DNA of 43,333 nucleotides from Alkalihalobacillus alcalophilus ATCC 27647 = CGMCC 1.3604 (GCF_000292245.2 NZ_ALPT02000038.1:1-43333); one strand, 5' to 3'. Positions 34,311 through 42,647 are shown, counted from the stretch's first letter. Notes: generated from the sequence alone by a model not told the origin. Made by a program: numbers and translations.

Positions 34311-34340
34311 GTTAACTAATGTAACCATATCTTAAAGAAC
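34311..34340 (+). repeat. 30-base motif shared with 40364-40393
   Basis: AACTAATGTAAC and ATATCTTAAAGA match AACTAACATAAC and ATATTTTAAAGA at 40364-40393. They agree at 23 of 30 positions, and six of seven differences are transitions. Each copy follows a small GC-rich hairpin (here ACTCCG/CGGAGT; there GTTAGCG/CGCTAAC). Confidence 0.4.
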
Positions 34341-34502
34341 AAACCGTTTTCTATGTGGCTTCACTATTAGCACCACTCTAAATCAAAAAATTCACGCAAA
34401 TTATGAAAAACAAACCTTGTCCTGTGAAGAATGTGGTATATCTCCTAAGCCTGCTTAATAAACTGTACCAATCACTAACACAGATTTAGGGAGGCGAGTC
34501 GT

Positions 34503-34790
34503 GTGCACGATTACATCAAAGAGCGTACTATCAAGATTGGCAGGTATATAGTCGAGTCACGAAAAACGGTTCGAACGATAGCCAAAGAATTCGGGGTCTC
34601 GAAAAGTACCGTACACAAGGATTTGACGGAGCGTTTGCCAGAGATCAATCCTGACTTAGCAAACGAAGTTAAGGAAATCCTTGAGTACCACAAGTCTATT
34701 CGCCATTTAAGAGGTGGTGAGGCGACAAAAGTGAAATATAAGAAAACACAGAACGATTCACAGGAAAAAGTAGTCAAAACTAGACAATAA
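34503..34790 (+). CDS. spoIIID: Sporulation transcriptional regulator SpoIIID
   Basis: Mother-cell DNA-binding regulator acting between sigma E and sigma K. 95 residues with helix-turn-helix TVRTIAKEFGVSKSTVHKDL (about 23-42) and the basic C-terminal helix (YHKSIRHLRGGEATKVKYKK). It starts at GTG 34503, as in B. subtilis, with GGGAGGCGA upstream. The C-terminus is about ten residues longer than the basic form. Possible sigma-E elements (GTATAT, AATAAACT) lie 45-70 bases upstream but are weak. Confidence 0.97.
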   Translation: MHDYIKERTIKIGRYIVESRKTVRTIAKEFGVSKSTVHKDLTERLPEINPDLANEVKEILEYHKSIRHLRGGEATKVKYKKTQNDSQEKVVKTRQ

Positions 34791-34899
34791 TTCTTGAAAA
34801 AGCTATCCCTGCCCAAGCCTTTTGTGATAAAATTTATTACTAGGTAATTCGTATTTATTACTAATACGATGTTCGGAAAAACAGGGAGGAAAAAGAATC

Positions 34900-35904
34900 A
34901 TGTTTGGTCGAGATATTGGGATTGATTTAGGAACAGCTAATGTACTTATTTATGTAAAAGGAAATGGAATTGTATTAAATGAACCATCAGTTGTAGCAGT
35001 CGAAACAAACACCAAGCGCGTACTTGCTGTAGGGGAAGAAGCTTTCCGTATGGTCGGCCGTACACCAGGAAATATTGTTGCCGTTCGTCCAATGAAAGAC
35101 GGAGTGATTGCCAACTTTGAATTAACAGAATCAATGCTAAAGCACTTTTTAAGCAAAATTAATATGAAAAGTATTTTCTCTAAACCGAGAATTCTGATTT
35201 GTTGCCCAACGAACATTACATCCGTTGAGCAAAAGGCCATTCGTGAAGCAGCAGAAAAAAGCGGTGGAAAAAATGTTTACCTAGAAGAGGAACCAAAGGT
35301 AGCCGCAATCGGTGCAGGCATGGATATTTTCCAACCAAGCGGTAATATGGTTGTAGATATAGGCGGTGGAACAACGGATGTTGCTGTTCTTTCCATGGGT
35401 GATATCGTCACCGCCTCTTCTATTAAAGTAGCTGGTGATCGCTTTGACTTAGACATTCTGAACTATGTGAAGAAAACATATAAGTTATTAATTGGTGAAA
35501 GAACAGCTGAAAATATTAAAAAAGAAGTAGCAACAGTATTTCCTGGTGCACGTAATGAAGAAATCGATATTCGCGGCCGTGACATGGTTAGTGGATTGCC
35601 GAGAACGATTACGGTGAATTCAGAGGAAATTCAAGAGGCCTTACAAGAGTCTGTTTCCTATATTGTACAAGCTTCCAAACAAGTTCTTGAGCAAACTCCT
35701 CCAGAGCTATCAGCTGACATTATCGATCGTGGCGTTATTTTAACTGGTGGTGGAGCGTTGTTGCACGGAATTGACTTGCTTCTTGCCGATCAGTTAAAAG
35801 TACCTGTGCTTGTAGCAGAAGAGCCAATGCATTGTGTAGCAAAAGGAACGGGGTTAATTTTAGAAAACCTAGATAAAATGTCCAGTAAAAAAGTGCAAAT
35901 ATAA
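34900..35904 (+). CDS. mbl: Actin-like cell-shape protein Mbl (MreB family)
   Basis: Filament protein guiding cell-wall elongation. 334 residues with the actin-fold motifs: phosphate-1 GIDLGTANVLIYVKG, connect-1 near 136 (LEEEPKVAAIGAG), phosphate-2 VVDIGGGTTDVAV and the adenosine motif GVILTGGGALLHGI. Its place between spoIIID and flhO identifies it as Mbl rather than MreB or MreBH. GGGAGGA precedes ATG 34900. Confidence 0.96.
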   Translation: MFGRDIGIDLGTANVLIYVKGNGIVLNEPSVVAVETNTKRVLAVGEEAFRMVGRTPGNIVAVRPMKDGVIANFELTESMLKHFLSKINMKSIFSKPRILICCPTNITSVEQKAIREAAEKSGGKNVYLEEEPKVAAIGAGMDIFQPSGNMVVDIGGGTTDVAVLSMGDIVTASSIKVAGDRFDLDILNYVKKTYKLLIGERTAENIKKEVATVFPGARNEEIDIRGRDMVSGLPRTITVNSEEIQEALQESVSYIVQASKQVLEQTPPELSADIIDRGVILTGGGALLHGIDLLLADQLKVPVLVAEEPMHCVAKGTGLILENLDKMSSKKVQI

Positions 35905-35967
35905 TCCGCATTTCTACCGATATAATTAACAATGACTTTTAAATAGTAGGATAAACGGAGGTAGACG

Positions 35968-36795
35968 ATGCTAAGAGGAATGTACGGGGCAGCAGCTGGA
36001 ATGCTTGCCCAACAACAACGCCAAGAAATGTTAACGAATAATCTTGCCAATGTACAAACTCCAGGATATAAGGCTGACCAAGCGACGATTCGAGCGTTTC
36101 CATCTATGATGCTAGCCGCGATGAATACAAGTTCGGGTCCGATGAATCAAAATAAAGTGATCGGTGAATTGGCCACTGGTGTTTATGTACAAGAGCATGT
36201 TCCTAATTTTAAGCAAGGTGACTTAAATCAAACCGGAAACACAACAGACCTTGCTCTGTTACAAGGAGTGCTACCTGAAGGAGAAAATGGCGTACAAGGT
36301 GGCTTATTTTTCACGGTTACAGGTGATGATGGTGCACTTCGTTATACAAGAAACGGGCAATTTACGGTTGATGGAGAAGGGGTGTTGACGACCTCTAGTG
36401 GACATCGTGTTCTCGGTACAGATGGACAAGCCCTTGAGGTTGGCAACACTTCTTTTTCGGTAAACGAGAACGGAGTCATTCTTTCAAATGAGGGAGATAT
36501 TATCGGACAACTTGGTATCGTCTATGTTGAAAATCCACTTGACCTGACTCGCGAAGGAAATGGTTTATTGACGTATTCAGGTGAAGAGGCAGAGGACTTT
36601 CCGCAAGCTATTGGGATGGATGATATCACATATCAAATTCAACAAGGTTTTGTGGAAAAATCAAATGTCGATCCAACTCAAACAATGGCAGAAATGATGA
36701 GTGCTTACCGAGCTTTTGAAGCGAATCAGCGTGTGTTACAAGCGTACGATCAAAGTTTGCAAAAAGCTGTTAACGAAATTGGAAGGCTCGGATAA
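35968..36795 (+). CDS. flhO: Flagellar rod/hook-basal body protein FlhO
   Basis: 275 residues of the FlgF/FlgG type: N-terminal rod motif (MYGAAAGMLAQQQRQEMLTN then NLANVQTPGYK) and a C-terminal motif (AEMMSAYRAFEANQRVLQAY). With FlhP it makes the distal rod in B. subtilis. ATG 35968 has CGGAGG upstream. flhP follows at 53 bases, so they form an operon, perhaps with mbl. Confidence 0.93.
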   Translation: MLRGMYGAAAGMLAQQQRQEMLTNNLANVQTPGYKADQATIRAFPSMMLAAMNTSSGPMNQNKVIGELATGVYVQEHVPNFKQGDLNQTGNTTDLALLQGVLPEGENGVQGGLFFTVTGDDGALRYTRNGQFTVDGEGVLTTSSGHRVLGTDGQALEVGNTSFSVNENGVILSNEGDIIGQLGIVYVENPLDLTREGNGLLTYSGEEAEDFPQAIGMDDITYQIQQGFVEKSNVDPTQTMAEMMSAYRAFEANQRVLQAYDQSLQKAVNEIGRLG

Positions 36796-36848
36796 TTTCT
36801 TAAGCAAATTAAAAGCATATCTCTTTTCTAAAAAAGGTGGGGTGGAAC

Positions 36849-37685
36849 ATGAATCGTTCAATGATAACTGCTAGTGTGACGATGGGCCAAATTCAAAGTC
36901 AGCTCGATACGATTTCTCATAATCTAACAAATAGCCAAACAGTTGGCTTTAAACGTCGTGAAGCAAGCTTTCATGATTTATTATCGCAACAGCTTACAAA
37001 CCAATCTCAAGAAAATCTTGAAGTAGGCCGATTGACACCAATGGGCCTAACGATTGGTGCAGGAGCAAAAATTGGACAAACGGCATTACGACTAGAGCAA
37101 GGCGCGCTGCAAACAACAGATCGTGAGCTCGATTTTGCTTTGACTAAACCGAATCACTTTTTCCGAGTGGAAGCGGCTGATGGAACAGCAGAACGTATGA
37201 CACGAGCTGGGAATTTCTATTTAACGGCAAATGCCGCGAATCCGGAGCAGTTAACTTTAGTGACGGCGAGTGGTGATTTTTTACTTGATAATCAAGGAGA
37301 GCGAATCATCATTCCTGAAGATTTTTCTTCCTTTCAATTGCATAATAATGGCCAGTTACTTGTTACATTAGCAGACGGTAGTGTTGAAGAAGTAGCGAAC
37401 CTTGGAATTCGTCAAGTTCATAATGCACAATTGCTCGTACCGGTTGGTGAGAATCAATTTGAACTTGCCGATTTGGCAACATTAGGTTATGCTGAAGCAG
37501 ATGTAATTGAAGATGTAAATGCAAATGAAATCGCCCTTATGCAAAAGACACTAGAAGGCTCTAATGTCGATATGGCAAAAGAAATGAGTGACCTTATGAT
37601 TGCTCAACGACATTATCAATTTAATTCCACAGCCATTTCAATGGCAGACCAAATGTCTGGTCTAGTGAACGGCATTCGCGGATAG
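36849..37685 (+). CDS. flhP: Flagellar rod/hook-basal body protein FlhP
   Basis: 278 residues. N-terminal SQLDTISHNLTNSQTVGFKR and C-terminal LMIAQRHYQFNSTAISMADQ are the paired helices that form the rod coiled coil. It is a FlgG-type paralogue of FlhO. ATG 36849 has AAAGGTGG (36833-36840) at good spacing; GTG 36837 lies within that RBS. Confidence 0.93.
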   Translation: MNRSMITASVTMGQIQSQLDTISHNLTNSQTVGFKRREASFHDLLSQQLTNQSQENLEVGRLTPMGLTIGAGAKIGQTALRLEQGALQTTDRELDFALTKPNHFFRVEAADGTAERMTRAGNFYLTANAANPEQLTLVTASGDFLLDNQGERIIIPEDFSSFQLHNNGQLLVTLADGSVEEVANLGIRQVHNAQLLVPVGENQFELADLATLGYAEADVIEDVNANEIALMQKTLEGSNVDMAKEMSDLMIAQRHYQFNSTAISMADQMSGLVNGIRG

Positions 37686-37722
37686 TCGATTTAGAATCTG
37701 ATTAGTTATTGAGGAGAAGCCA

Positions 37723-38082
37723 ATGAGTGAAAAAGACCATAAACCGATGGAAACCGACACAACTTCAAAGGAAGAATCAATCAAAAAAGTTGATTCCAAA
37801 CAAGAAGAGTTAACAGAAGGGGCTCCAGCGGCAAATACAGCATCAAAAAATGATGAGAAACAAGCGAAAGAGAAACGTTTTGGCCGCCCGAAAGTCAACA
37901 AGGGAAGAATACGTCTAATCCCAATCTGGCTCAGGATCCCAATCGTGCTTGCTCTTATCGGAGGTTGCTTAATACTCGGCTTAATGTTCGGCTATGGCAC
38001 AATCGGTGGTCAAGAACCAACTGACGCCCTCAAACCCGAAACATGGTACCATATCCTAGATCTAATCAGAGGCAACGAATAA
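37723..38082 (+). CDS. EpuA family membrane protein (annotated as DNA-directed RNA polymerase subunit beta)
   Basis: 119 residues: a long charged cytoplasmic N-terminus (1-62, Lys/Glu-rich), a basic RFGRPKVNKGRIRLIPIWLR stretch, one membrane helix (about 72-93, IPIVLALIGGCLILGLMFGY) and a short outer tail. This matches the EpuA family often found after flhOP. The database name refers to RNA polymerase, but nothing in the sequence shows a catalytic role. GAGGAG precedes ATG 37723, 37 bases after flhP. Confidence 0.85.
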   Translation: MSEKDHKPMETDTTSKEESIKKVDSKQEELTEGAPAANTASKNDEKQAKEKRFGRPKVNKGRIRLIPIWLRIPIVLALIGGCLILGLMFGYGTIGGQEPTDALKPETWYHILDLIRGNE

Positions 38083-38202
38083 AAGCTCAATACCGTGTTG
38101 TGATGGAAGTTAAAAGTTGCAATTAAAAGAAATATCAGCATAAACGAAAACCATGTAGCGAAGCAGAAGCCACATGGTTTTTTGCTATGGAGAGAGGATG
38201 TC

Positions 38203-38660
38203 AATGAATCCCAAAGCAAGTGAATCAAAGGCCAGCAATGAAGCCGAAAGCCATCAAATAAAGGCGTGAAAGGGAATCAAAGGCCAGCAATGAAGCCGAA
38301 AGCCATCAAACCAAAGCCGCAAAGGGAATCAAAGGCCGCTAATGAAGCCGAAAGCCATCAAATAAAGGCGTGAAAGGGAATCAAAGGCCAGCAATGAAGC
38401 CGAAAGCCATCAAACCAAAGCCAGAAAGGGAATCAAAGGCCGGCAATGAAGCCGAAAGCCACCAAATAAAAGCCGCAAAGGGAATCAAAGGCCAGCAATG
38501 AAGCCCAAAGCCATCGAATCAAAGCCGCAAAGGGAATCAAAGGCCAGCAATGAATCCGAAAGCCACCAAATAAAAGCCGCAAAGGGAATCAAAGGCCAGC
38601 AATGAATCCGAAAGCCATCAAATAAAAGCGTAAAAGGGAATCAAAATCCACCAATCAGCC
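38203..38660 (+). repeat. Tandem repeat array G, 52-bp period, about 9 units
   Basis: GGGAATC recurs at 38272, 38324, 38376, 38428, 38480, 38532, 38584 and 38636, with a partial unit before the first. Units read GGGAATCAAAGGCCAGC, AATGAAGCC, GAAAGCCATCAAAT, AAAGCCGC or AAGGCGTG, AAA. Two subtypes (GCGTG and GCCGC endings) partly alternate, suggesting duplication in blocks of two units. It lies between the EpuA-like gene and the fabZ promoter. Confidence 0.94.
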
Positions 38661-38683
38661 CTAAACCCTCCAAACTTACCCAA

Positions 38684-38713
38684 AATTCCTGCATTCCAAA
38701 TATATGATATAAT
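38684..38713 (+). promoter_or_regulatory. Putative promoter of fabZ
   Basis: A consensus TATAAT at 38708-38713, a weak TTCCTG about 16 bases upstream, and fabZ 31 bases downstream. It begins immediately after array G. Confidence 0.45.
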
Positions 38714-38744
38714 ATTAAAAAAGAAAAAGGGAAGGATGTAGAAC

Positions 38745-39167
38745 ATGATTGGAATTGATGAAATTAAATCAATTATCCCGCACCGCTATCCATTTTTACT
38801 TATTGATAAAGTGATTGAGTGTGAGGTAGGGAAAAGTGCGGTTGGAATTAAAAATGTAACAGCAAATGAGGAATTCTTTAATGGGCATTTTCCTGAATAT
38901 CCTGTGATGCCTGGTGTTTTGATTGTGGAAGCACTAGCTCAAACATGTGCGGTTGCAATGCTTCAAAAAGAAGAGAATCAAGGAAAGCTTGGGTTATTTG
39001 CCAAAATTGAAAATTGCCGCTTTAAAAACCCGGTGCGACCTGGTGATCAACTTCGTTTGGAAGTAGAAATCACGAGAATGAAGGGGCCAGTTGCAAAAGC
39101 TAAAGGCGTTGCTACTGTAGATGGGGAAGTAGCTGCAGAGGCAGAAATGACGTTTGCATTAAAATAA
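38745..39167 (+). CDS. fabZ: 3-hydroxyacyl-[acyl-carrier-protein] dehydratase FabZ
   Basis: Dehydrates beta-hydroxyacyl-ACP in fatty acid elongation. 140 residues, hot-dog fold, opening with IKSIIPHRYPFLLIDKV. Catalytic His48 is in FFNGHFPEYPVMPGV and Glu62 in IVEALAQT. GGAAGG precedes ATG 38745. It is single, with its own terminator. Confidence 0.97.
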   Translation: MIGIDEIKSIIPHRYPFLLIDKVIECEVGKSAVGIKNVTANEEFFNGHFPEYPVMPGVLIVEALAQTCAVAMLQKEENQGKLGLFAKIENCRFKNPVRPGDQLRLEVEITRMKGPVAKAKGVATVDGEVAAEAEMTFALK

Positions 39168-39275
39168 ACTCATTTTTCGCTCATACATAAGCAAATTGTT
39201 TTAATTCAAGTTGTTTTTTTCATCTAGTTGAACGTATGTAAGTATTGCATTATTTTATCAAGAAAGAAATGATAC

Positions 39276-39322
39276 AAAAACGAGAAATCCTTGGTATTGA
39301 CCTTGGGCTTCTCGTTTTTTTG
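39276..39322 (+). terminator. Terminator of fabZ
   Basis: AAAACGAGAA pairs with TTCTCGTTTT, with an inner CCTTGG/CCTTGG-type loop region, and a T run. The rest of 39168-39604 shows no gene. Confidence 0.85.
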
Positions 39323-39604
39323 ATTTAAGCACTGAAAGAATGTCTTTTTCAAGAAACGACAATAGTTGCTTTGAACCCAATAATGCCATAGTTTAAACCT
39401 CTCAATTCTATAACTTCTTCCAAGTTTTTATGTGAGAGTTTGTGACAAGATGTGGAGTTGGTATTACATTGCCAAAAAAATACGCAACCCATAGACGTTA
39501 AGATTTATCCTTGTTAAGATACAGTCAGGCTAACAGAGAGGCAATAATGATTAGGTTAGTCAATCTTAAAAATTAGTTTTCACTTACTATTGGAGGTAAA
39601 TAAA

Positions 39605-39901
39605 ATGAAAAAATATTTATTAACATCAGCAGCAGCGGTAGTATCTTTAGGTCTTTTAGCAGCTTGTGGAGATGGAACAGATGATCCAATAAATGATCCG
39701 GGTATGGACGATCCTTCAGTTGAAGATCCAGTATTAGAAGATGAAGGCGGCTTAGAAGATGACGGTCTAGGTGAAGACGGTATTGAAGAAGATAGTTTTG
39801 GAGATGACGATTTTGAAGAAGGTGGCTTAGGTGATGATGACCTAGGTGAAGAAGACGGATTTGGCGAAGATCTTGAAGACGAAACTGAAGATGTAGAATA
39901 A
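39605..39901 (+). CDS. Small, extremely acidic lipoprotein
   Basis: 98 residues. MKKYLLTSAAAVVSLG then LLAAC-G is a signal peptide with lipobox; Cys21 is the lipidation site. The mature part is almost wholly Asp, Glu and Gly, in irregular repeats such as EDDGLGEDG and GDDDLGEEDGFGED. No domain is recognised. Such polyanionic surface proteins suit the alkaliphile habit of an acidic cell surface that holds cations; that role is my inference. ATG 39605 with GGAGG at 39592 is preferred over TTG 39590. It has its own terminator. Confidence 0.85.
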   Translation: MKKYLLTSAAAVVSLGLLAACGDGTDDPINDPGMDDPSVEDPVLEDEGGLEDDGLGEDGIEEDSFGDDDFEEGGLGDDDLGEEDGFGEDLEDETEDVE

Positions 39902-39911
39902 TAGATTGATT

Positions 39912-39941
39912 AAAAAGACCCTGCAAATGTAGGGTCTTTTT
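39912..39941 (+). terminator. Terminator of the lipoprotein gene
   Basis: AAAAAGACCCTGC-AAAT-GTAGGGTCTTTTT, a stem nearly perfect over 13 positions, with T run. Confidence 0.95.
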
Positions 39942-40413
39942 CTGTGAAAATGCACAGAGCTATTGTGTTGAGCTTTACTTCAACAGGGCCCTCAATAAAA
40001 ACCATAAAATGTCGAATCGTTCGGCGATATGATCGGTGAAATAACACTATTTTTCGGGAAATAATTTTGATTTATGACAGAATGGAATCATTTATTTGCT
40101 CAAATGACAAGGGAATATGACTAAGTTTCATTTTAGCTCTGAAAAAAATCAGCTTATAAAAGACAAAACATCGCAGCCTTTAGTCGAAGAATGTTATATT
40201 ATACAAGTTTTTTCTAGTCTATGGTGATAATGTTTGAAGCGATATGATGTTTCACTGTCAAAATAAAATAACAAAGCATTTAAATTAGAGCAAGTGTAAT
40301 ACCGAGAGATACCATAGTTTTTGTGAGAAGGTTAGCGAATCACCCGTGGAACGCTTAAGGGACGCTAACTAACATAACTATATTTTAAAGAGGAGACTCT
40401 CCACGATATGTTC
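39942..40413. other. Gene-free stretch with one hairpin and a shared 30-base motif
   Basis: No gene is seen. GTTAGCG (40331-40337) pairs with CGCTAAC around a loop that itself has CCC/GGG. The motif at 40364-40393 matches 34311-34340 (see that entry). A GGAGA/TCTCC pair lies at 40391-40402. Confidence 0.4.
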
Positions 40414-40434
40414 ATTAAATAAACGTTTAATTAA
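40414..40434. repeat. AT-rich palindrome identical to the one at 2-22
   Basis: All 21 bases, centred on TAAACGTTTA, are identical to those at 2-22; a near copy lies at 28094-28114. Here it follows the end of the minus-strand sigma gene by about 50 bases. Confidence 0.65.
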
Positions 40435-40485
40435 TCACCCTTTTTCAATTCATTTTTACCCTTTTCCTATTCCAAGTCCTCTCTT

Positions 40486-40986
40486 TCACCTCACCTCATT
40501 AACGATAATCATGCGTAGTTTTTTTAAGGTTGATTTTCTCCAGGAGGATACGGTGTTTTTGGAGACGTCGTATTTGGTTGCGATTTCTGAGAGTTTCATG
40601 TCTTGATAAAAGGTTTCCGTGAGCCAGGTTTGTTCTCGGTTTGAAAGGAGGTGGTAGTAGGGTGTGAGAAAATCTTCAGCTGCTTCTATATTTGTTGGAT
40701 TTGAACAAATCGATTCTTCGGTTTGATGGTCGACTAATTCGTAACGTTCTTCGTATTTGTGTTCTTTTCTTAATTGATCGATTAAGTCGCCACGTACTCT
40801 TTGTAGGGCATAAGCCGCAAAGTGACCTTTTGCTGGATCATAATGGTGATAGGCTTTCCATAACGATATTTGGGCGATTTGGTAATACTCATCAAAGTTT
40901 TTGTAAATAAGTAACTTTTTCATTTGACCTTTAATTAACGGTTGAAAATCTTCCAAAACAGATTGGAAGGGGTCTTGATTCAACAT
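40486..40986 (-). CDS. Sigma-70 family RNA polymerase sigma factor
   Basis: 166 residues. Region 2 spans about 20-75: DEYYQIAQISLWKAYHHYDP, then HFAAYALQRVRGDLIDQLRK, the core-binding and -10 helix. Region 4 spans about 110-160: HLLSNREQTWLTETFYQDMK, then the helix-turn-helix LSEIATKYDVSKNTVSSWRK. Region 3 is reduced, so it is a short alternative factor, similar to the SigI/SigO (YvrI) or ComX-like groups; the regulon is unknown. GAGGG precedes ATG 40986. No anti-sigma gene is adjacent. Confidence 0.85.
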   Translation of the reverse strand: MLNQDPFQSVLEDFQPLIKGQMKKLLIYKNFDEYYQIAQISLWKAYHHYDPAKGHFAAYALQRVRGDLIDQLRKEHKYEERYELVDHQTEESICSNPTNIEAAEDFLTPYYHLLSNREQTWLTETFYQDMKLSEIATKYDVSKNTVSSWRKSTLKKLRMIIVNEVR

Positions 40987-41212
40987 TGATTTCCCTCGAT
41001 TTAGAAAGCCAGCTTTCTGTGTATTCCGCGGTAGGTATAATGTAAATCAATTTCATGTCACAGTCATATGACGATGTCGACAAATTTACTCCTTCGCTAG
41101 CGATAGTTTTAAAAAAATGAGTATGAGAAAATGGCTGTTTTAACGGTTGGGAAAAGTCGATATGGAGAAAATGGTCATTTTTTGAGGATGGAGCTCAAAT
41201 CGACATCTAAAG

Positions 41213-41242
41213 AAAAAATCCACCCTTAACATGAGGGCGGAT
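41213..41242 (-). terminator. Terminator of the metallophosphoesterase gene
   Basis: Read on minus, ATCCGCCCT-CATGTTA-AGGGTGGAT followed by T residues, 16 bases after the stop codon. Confidence 0.85.
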
Positions 41243-41257
41243 GAGCAAAACGTTCTT

Positions 41258-42354
41258 CTATTCTTCTGAAAAGGTGATATTGACAATCATTACTTCGGCT
41301 CGTGTGCCAAAGCGGACGGCTGGACCCCAAAAGCCAAAACCAGATGTGGTAAAGGAATGGAATTCGCCAATTTGCAGGTGGCCCCAATCATTTTCAAATA
41401 AAAGTCCGGTAATAATGTTTGCTGGGAAAACTTGTCCGCGGTGGGTGTGACCGGAAACGATCAGATCGACACCGTGTTCGGCTGCTTCGCTAATTTCACG
41501 TGGTTGATGATCAAGCATGATGACTGGGTATTCTGGAGGCACATCTGCCATTAATTCCTCAATCGTAAGTCGCTCGGTATTTGTAAAATCCTCACGTCCG
41601 ACAATCATGATCCCATTTTTAGTCATAATCGTTTCATCCATTAAAAGCGGAATATTGATTTCTTCTAGTTCAGCACGTAATTGAAGCAAATGACCCCCAT
41701 AATAATCATGATTTCCTGGAACGGCATAGACCCCGTATGGAGCTCGGAGTTGGAGCATCACATCAGACAGGCCTTGCTCGATATATGGGGTAATATTATC
41801 ATCAATGATATCACCAGGTAGCAAAATCATATCGGGCTCTTCTTCTTTTGAAATGGAGACGAGACGCTGAATGTGATTGGCCCCAATAATGTCGTTCATA
41901 TGTAAGTCAGAAGCAATCAAAACTTTTAATTCATTCTCTTCTGTCATGAGCGGTTTATTGATTGAAATGTCGTATTCTCGTACAATCGGGGACCATGCAT
42001 TATACGAACCGTAGATGAAAATAAAAGGAAAAAAGCGCTGATGATGTAGCCGATTTGTACTTTCCATCTTCTTTTGCTGACAAAATAAATGATGTTCGCA
42101 AGCGGTAACAAAATGAGTCCATAACCGACGATAATAAACCAATACCCACCGGCAAGTTCCAGAACGACAGAAGGGATAAAGTACGAGAGAAAAAAGGCGA
42201 AGGATAAGAACGAGATAACGGCAATATAGCTTTTTTTATACTTGAAGGAAAAAGCAGCTTGTAACCAGCGCCAGCCGTTATAGGCGATGTAACAACAGGT
42301 CGTCAAATAAAAGGTTAAAGACAAAATCAAGATAAGATAAGTTGGCATTTCCAT
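41258..42354 (-). pseudogene. Membrane-anchored metallophosphoesterase, one frameshift
   Basis: The N-terminal membrane part starts near 42354 (or 42348) behind AAAGGA, with four hydrophobic helices (YLILILSLTFYLTTCCYIAY to KVQIGYIISAFF). It then shifts frame at a run of six A on plus (42029-42034). The phosphoesterase domain continues in the next frame: IASDLHMND, LPGDIIDD, GNHDYYGG, DHQPRE and SGHTHRGQVFPANI, the complete set of metal-binding motifs of the YkuE/YkoQ type. One added base fuses the parts into about 365 residues. No other damage is visible, so sequencing error or slippage is as likely as inactivation. The substrate is unknown; lipid or cell-wall phosphoesters are possible. Confidence 0.82.
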
Positions 42355-42509
42355 AGTCCTTTCCAAAAAGTCGATGTACAAAAAATAGCATAGATAGTCG
42401 GCTATGTCCATGAATATGACTGGTTGAAAAGCGATAAGAGAGGACAAAATTATGAGAAGGCTCTAGAAACAGAACAAGTTTTTTTGAAAGGGGTTAGATT
42501 TATCATTTC

Positions 42510-42647
42510 CCGACAGAAGACTCCCTCTTCAATCGTGTGAAGGGAGAAGCCCAACGATAAGGGGGAGATGAATGGCGGTTGGCGGTAGCCAAAGAGATTC
42601 TTGTTAGGGTATAATAAGAACATACATTCCTATCGGAGGTGAAAACA
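42510..42647 (+). mobile_element. Putative left-end region of an IS200/IS605-type element
   Basis: The leader of tnpB has a bulged hairpin, CTCC-ct-CTTCA / TGAAG-GGAG (42524-42546), and G-rich words typical of the subterminal hairpins of this family. A TATAAT at 42610-42615 and GGAGGTG at 42635-42641 serve tnpB. The exact end of the element cannot be placed. Confidence 0.45.

Noticed and set aside
13710..38660. CRISPR arrays
   Set aside because: The whole 52-bp unit repeats, there are no unique spacers of constant length, and no cas genes are near.
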